From NCBI GenBank assembly GCA_030430515.1, contig JAUIKX010000189.1, forward strand, positions 1-6,950: a stretch of 6,950 nt of DNA, written 5' to 3'. Numbering within the stretch: the first letter of the stretch is position 1; each line of letters starts with the position of its first letter. Under the pieces are notes generated by a model. It was not told where the DNA came from. It did no database searches and saw only the letters and a list, made by a program, of their open reading frames with translations. A program made the position numbers and the translations under genes. Origin of the DNA: Gammaproteobacteria bacterium. GTDB taxonomy: Bacteria > Pseudomonadota > Gammaproteobacteria > Pseudomonadales > Azotimanducaceae. Positions 6,030 through 6,950 of this stretch are shown here, in pieces.

Positions 6030-6950
6030 TTGAAGTTCGTTCTGCTCCTCACCGCGTTCCTGTCGGCACATGCTGCAGCATCACGCCCCGACAGCGTGGC
6101 GTTCTTCTATGGCGCATCACCGCCGGTAGATCAGCTCGCACTGCACGACTGGGTCGTGATCGACGCCAACAATACGTCAGGCACTTCCTGGCTCTCGCTG
6201 AAGACGAATACCACCGTGTTCTGCTATTTGAGCGTTGGCGAAGCCCAGGGCAAGCGAAGCCTCGAGCACAGGAACCTGGTGGTTGGCGACAACCCCGGCT
6301 GGCACTCCAAAATTATGGATATCACCGACCCGGCATGGCTCGGCGCAGTGCTGGAGGAAGCTCGAGGTTTGAGCAACGCGGGCTGCGACGGCCTGTTTCT
6401 AGACACGCTCGACAGCTACCAGAGAGTCTTCGACAAAGCAGACTGGCCAGCCGCCGAACGCGGCCTTTCGGCCATCGTGTCAGCGCTGCACGATGCGGCC
6501 CCGGAACGACCGATCCTCATAAACCGGGGCTTCGAGATCTGGAAGAACGTTCGACAATTTGTCAAAGGCATGGTTGTCGAAGGGCTCTATGCAGGCTGGA
6601 ACAGCGATGCCGGCGAATACAGAACCGTCAGTACTGAAGAACGGCAGTGGCTCGAACAGCAACTCGAAACGGTACGCAGCAGCAACAAGCCGATCATCAT
6701 CATCGATTACCTGCCACCGGATTCGACCGAGTCCGAGCAGTTCGCGCTCGCCGGAAAAATCGCCAAGCACGGCTACATTCCCTGGGTAACCGACGTCTCC
6801 CTCAACCACCTCGGAACCAGCCACTTCTCCCATCACCCTCGCCAGGTCGCTCTGCTGTACACAACCAGACACGCCGATCCGGCTGGCCACGACGCTCCCA
6901 ACCTGCTGGGCGCGGTGCTGGATCACTACGGATTGAACGTCAGACCGCAC
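6030..6950 (+). CDS. pelA: PelA-like exported GH114-family polysaccharide hydrolase, N-terminal 307 residues (runs off right edge)
   Basis: Residues 1-17 are a signal peptide (MKFVLLLTAFLSAHAAA). Residues about 22-262 match the GH114/TM1410-type TIM barrel found at the N-terminus of PelA: SVAFFYGASPPVDQL (22-36), FCYLSVGEAQG (64-74), GCDGLFLDTLDSYQ (118-131), ILINRGFEIW (162-171), VVEGLYAGW (182-190) and GYIPWVTD (248-255). Likely catalytic acids are Asp125 or Asp128 and Glu184, the latter aligning by context with Glu218 of P. aeruginosa PelA. From about 270 a new segment begins (RQVALLYTTRH), as expected for the middle domain of PelA-like proteins, which normally continue into a polysaccharide deacetylase domain, not visible here. 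PelA acts in the periplasm on Pel exopolysaccharide. TTG at 6030 is the only usual start between an in-frame stop at 5988 and the signal peptide. No Shine-Dalgarno is evident. A stand-alone GH114 enzyme is less likely. Confidence 0.8.
   Translation, partial: MKFVLLLTAFLSAHAAASRPDSVAFFYGASPPVDQLALHDWVVIDANNTSGTSWLSLKTNTTVFCYLSVGEAQGKRSLEHRNLVVGDNPGWHSKIMDITDPAWLGAVLEEARGLSNAGCDGLFLDTLDSYQRVFDKADWPAAERGLSAIVSALHDAAPERPILINRGFEIWKNVRQFVKGMVVEGLYAGWNSDAGEYRTVSTEERQWLEQQLETVRSSNKPIIIIDYLPPDSTESEQFALAGKIAKHGYIPWVTDVSLNHLGTSHFSHHPRQVALLYTTRHADPAGHDAPNLLGAVLDHYGLNVRPH

Noticed and set aside
5948..6637. Plus-strand ATG open frame overlapping the pelA-like gene
   Set aside because: The product is a low-complexity Arg/Ser/Gly-rich string, whereas the neighbouring frame from TTG 6030 encodes a signal peptide and conserved barrel motifs.
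6693..6704. Four ATC triplets in a row
   Set aside because: They encode an Ile-rich beta strand in the barrel of the PelA-like protein; too short for a microsatellite.
6480..6950. Minus-strand open frame of 156 codons at the right edge
   Set aside because: Antisense to conserved GH114-type motifs; no supporting motif of its own.
1..6950. tRNA, rRNA, CRISPR array, transposase, integrase or attachment site
   Set aside because: I saw no cloverleaf-like sequence, regularly spaced repeats, transposase or integrase motifs, or flanking direct repeats.

Overview
The window is compact, GC-rich bacterial chromosome, most likely from a gammaproteobacterium. The GlnRS reads very close to the enterobacterial enzyme, the TesB is of the proteobacterial type, and a PelA-like exported protein is present. 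The exact lineage cannot be resolved from the sequence alone. Almost every base is coding and the longest gap between genes is about 92 bases. I saw no tRNA, rRNA, CRISPR array, insertion sequence or integron.

Layout from left to right: (1) 1-1041, minus strand, the first 347 residues of glutaminyl-tRNA synthetase (glnS), running off the left edge. (2) 1134-1709, plus, an acidic 191-residue protein I do not recognise, divergent from glnS. (3) 1730-3067, plus, an exported transglutaminase-fold protein with an intact Cys-His-Asp triad. A good extended -10 element lies in the 20-base gap in front of it. (4) 3058-3957, minus, acyl-CoA thioesterase II (tesB), whose 3' end overlaps the transglutaminase gene tail to tail. 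(5) 4037-4783, plus, a SAM-dependent methyltransferase-fold protein with an N-terminal export signal, divergent from tesB. (6) 4770-5945, minus, an FAD-dependent aromatic-ring monooxygenase (salicylate/3-hydroxybenzoate hydroxylase type), overlapping gene 5 tail to tail. (7) 6030-6950, plus, the N-terminal 307 residues of an exported PelA-like polysaccharide-modifying protein. It starts at TTG, has a GH114-type barrel and the beginning of a following domain, and runs off the right edge.

The genes do not form one obvious pathway. They alternate strand almost gene by gene, so most are probably transcribed singly; the only candidate operon is genes 2-3. Three of the seven products (transglutaminase, methyltransferase, PelA-like) carry export signals, which gives the accessory part an envelope or extracellular-matrix flavour. 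TesB and the monooxygenase are cytoplasmic metabolic enzymes. The points most worth a second look are the possible leaderless transcripts of tesB and the transglutaminase gene, the exported methyltransferase fold, the PelA-like gene at the right edge, and the unidentified 191-residue protein. I found no convincing evidence of a wholly new multi-gene system.
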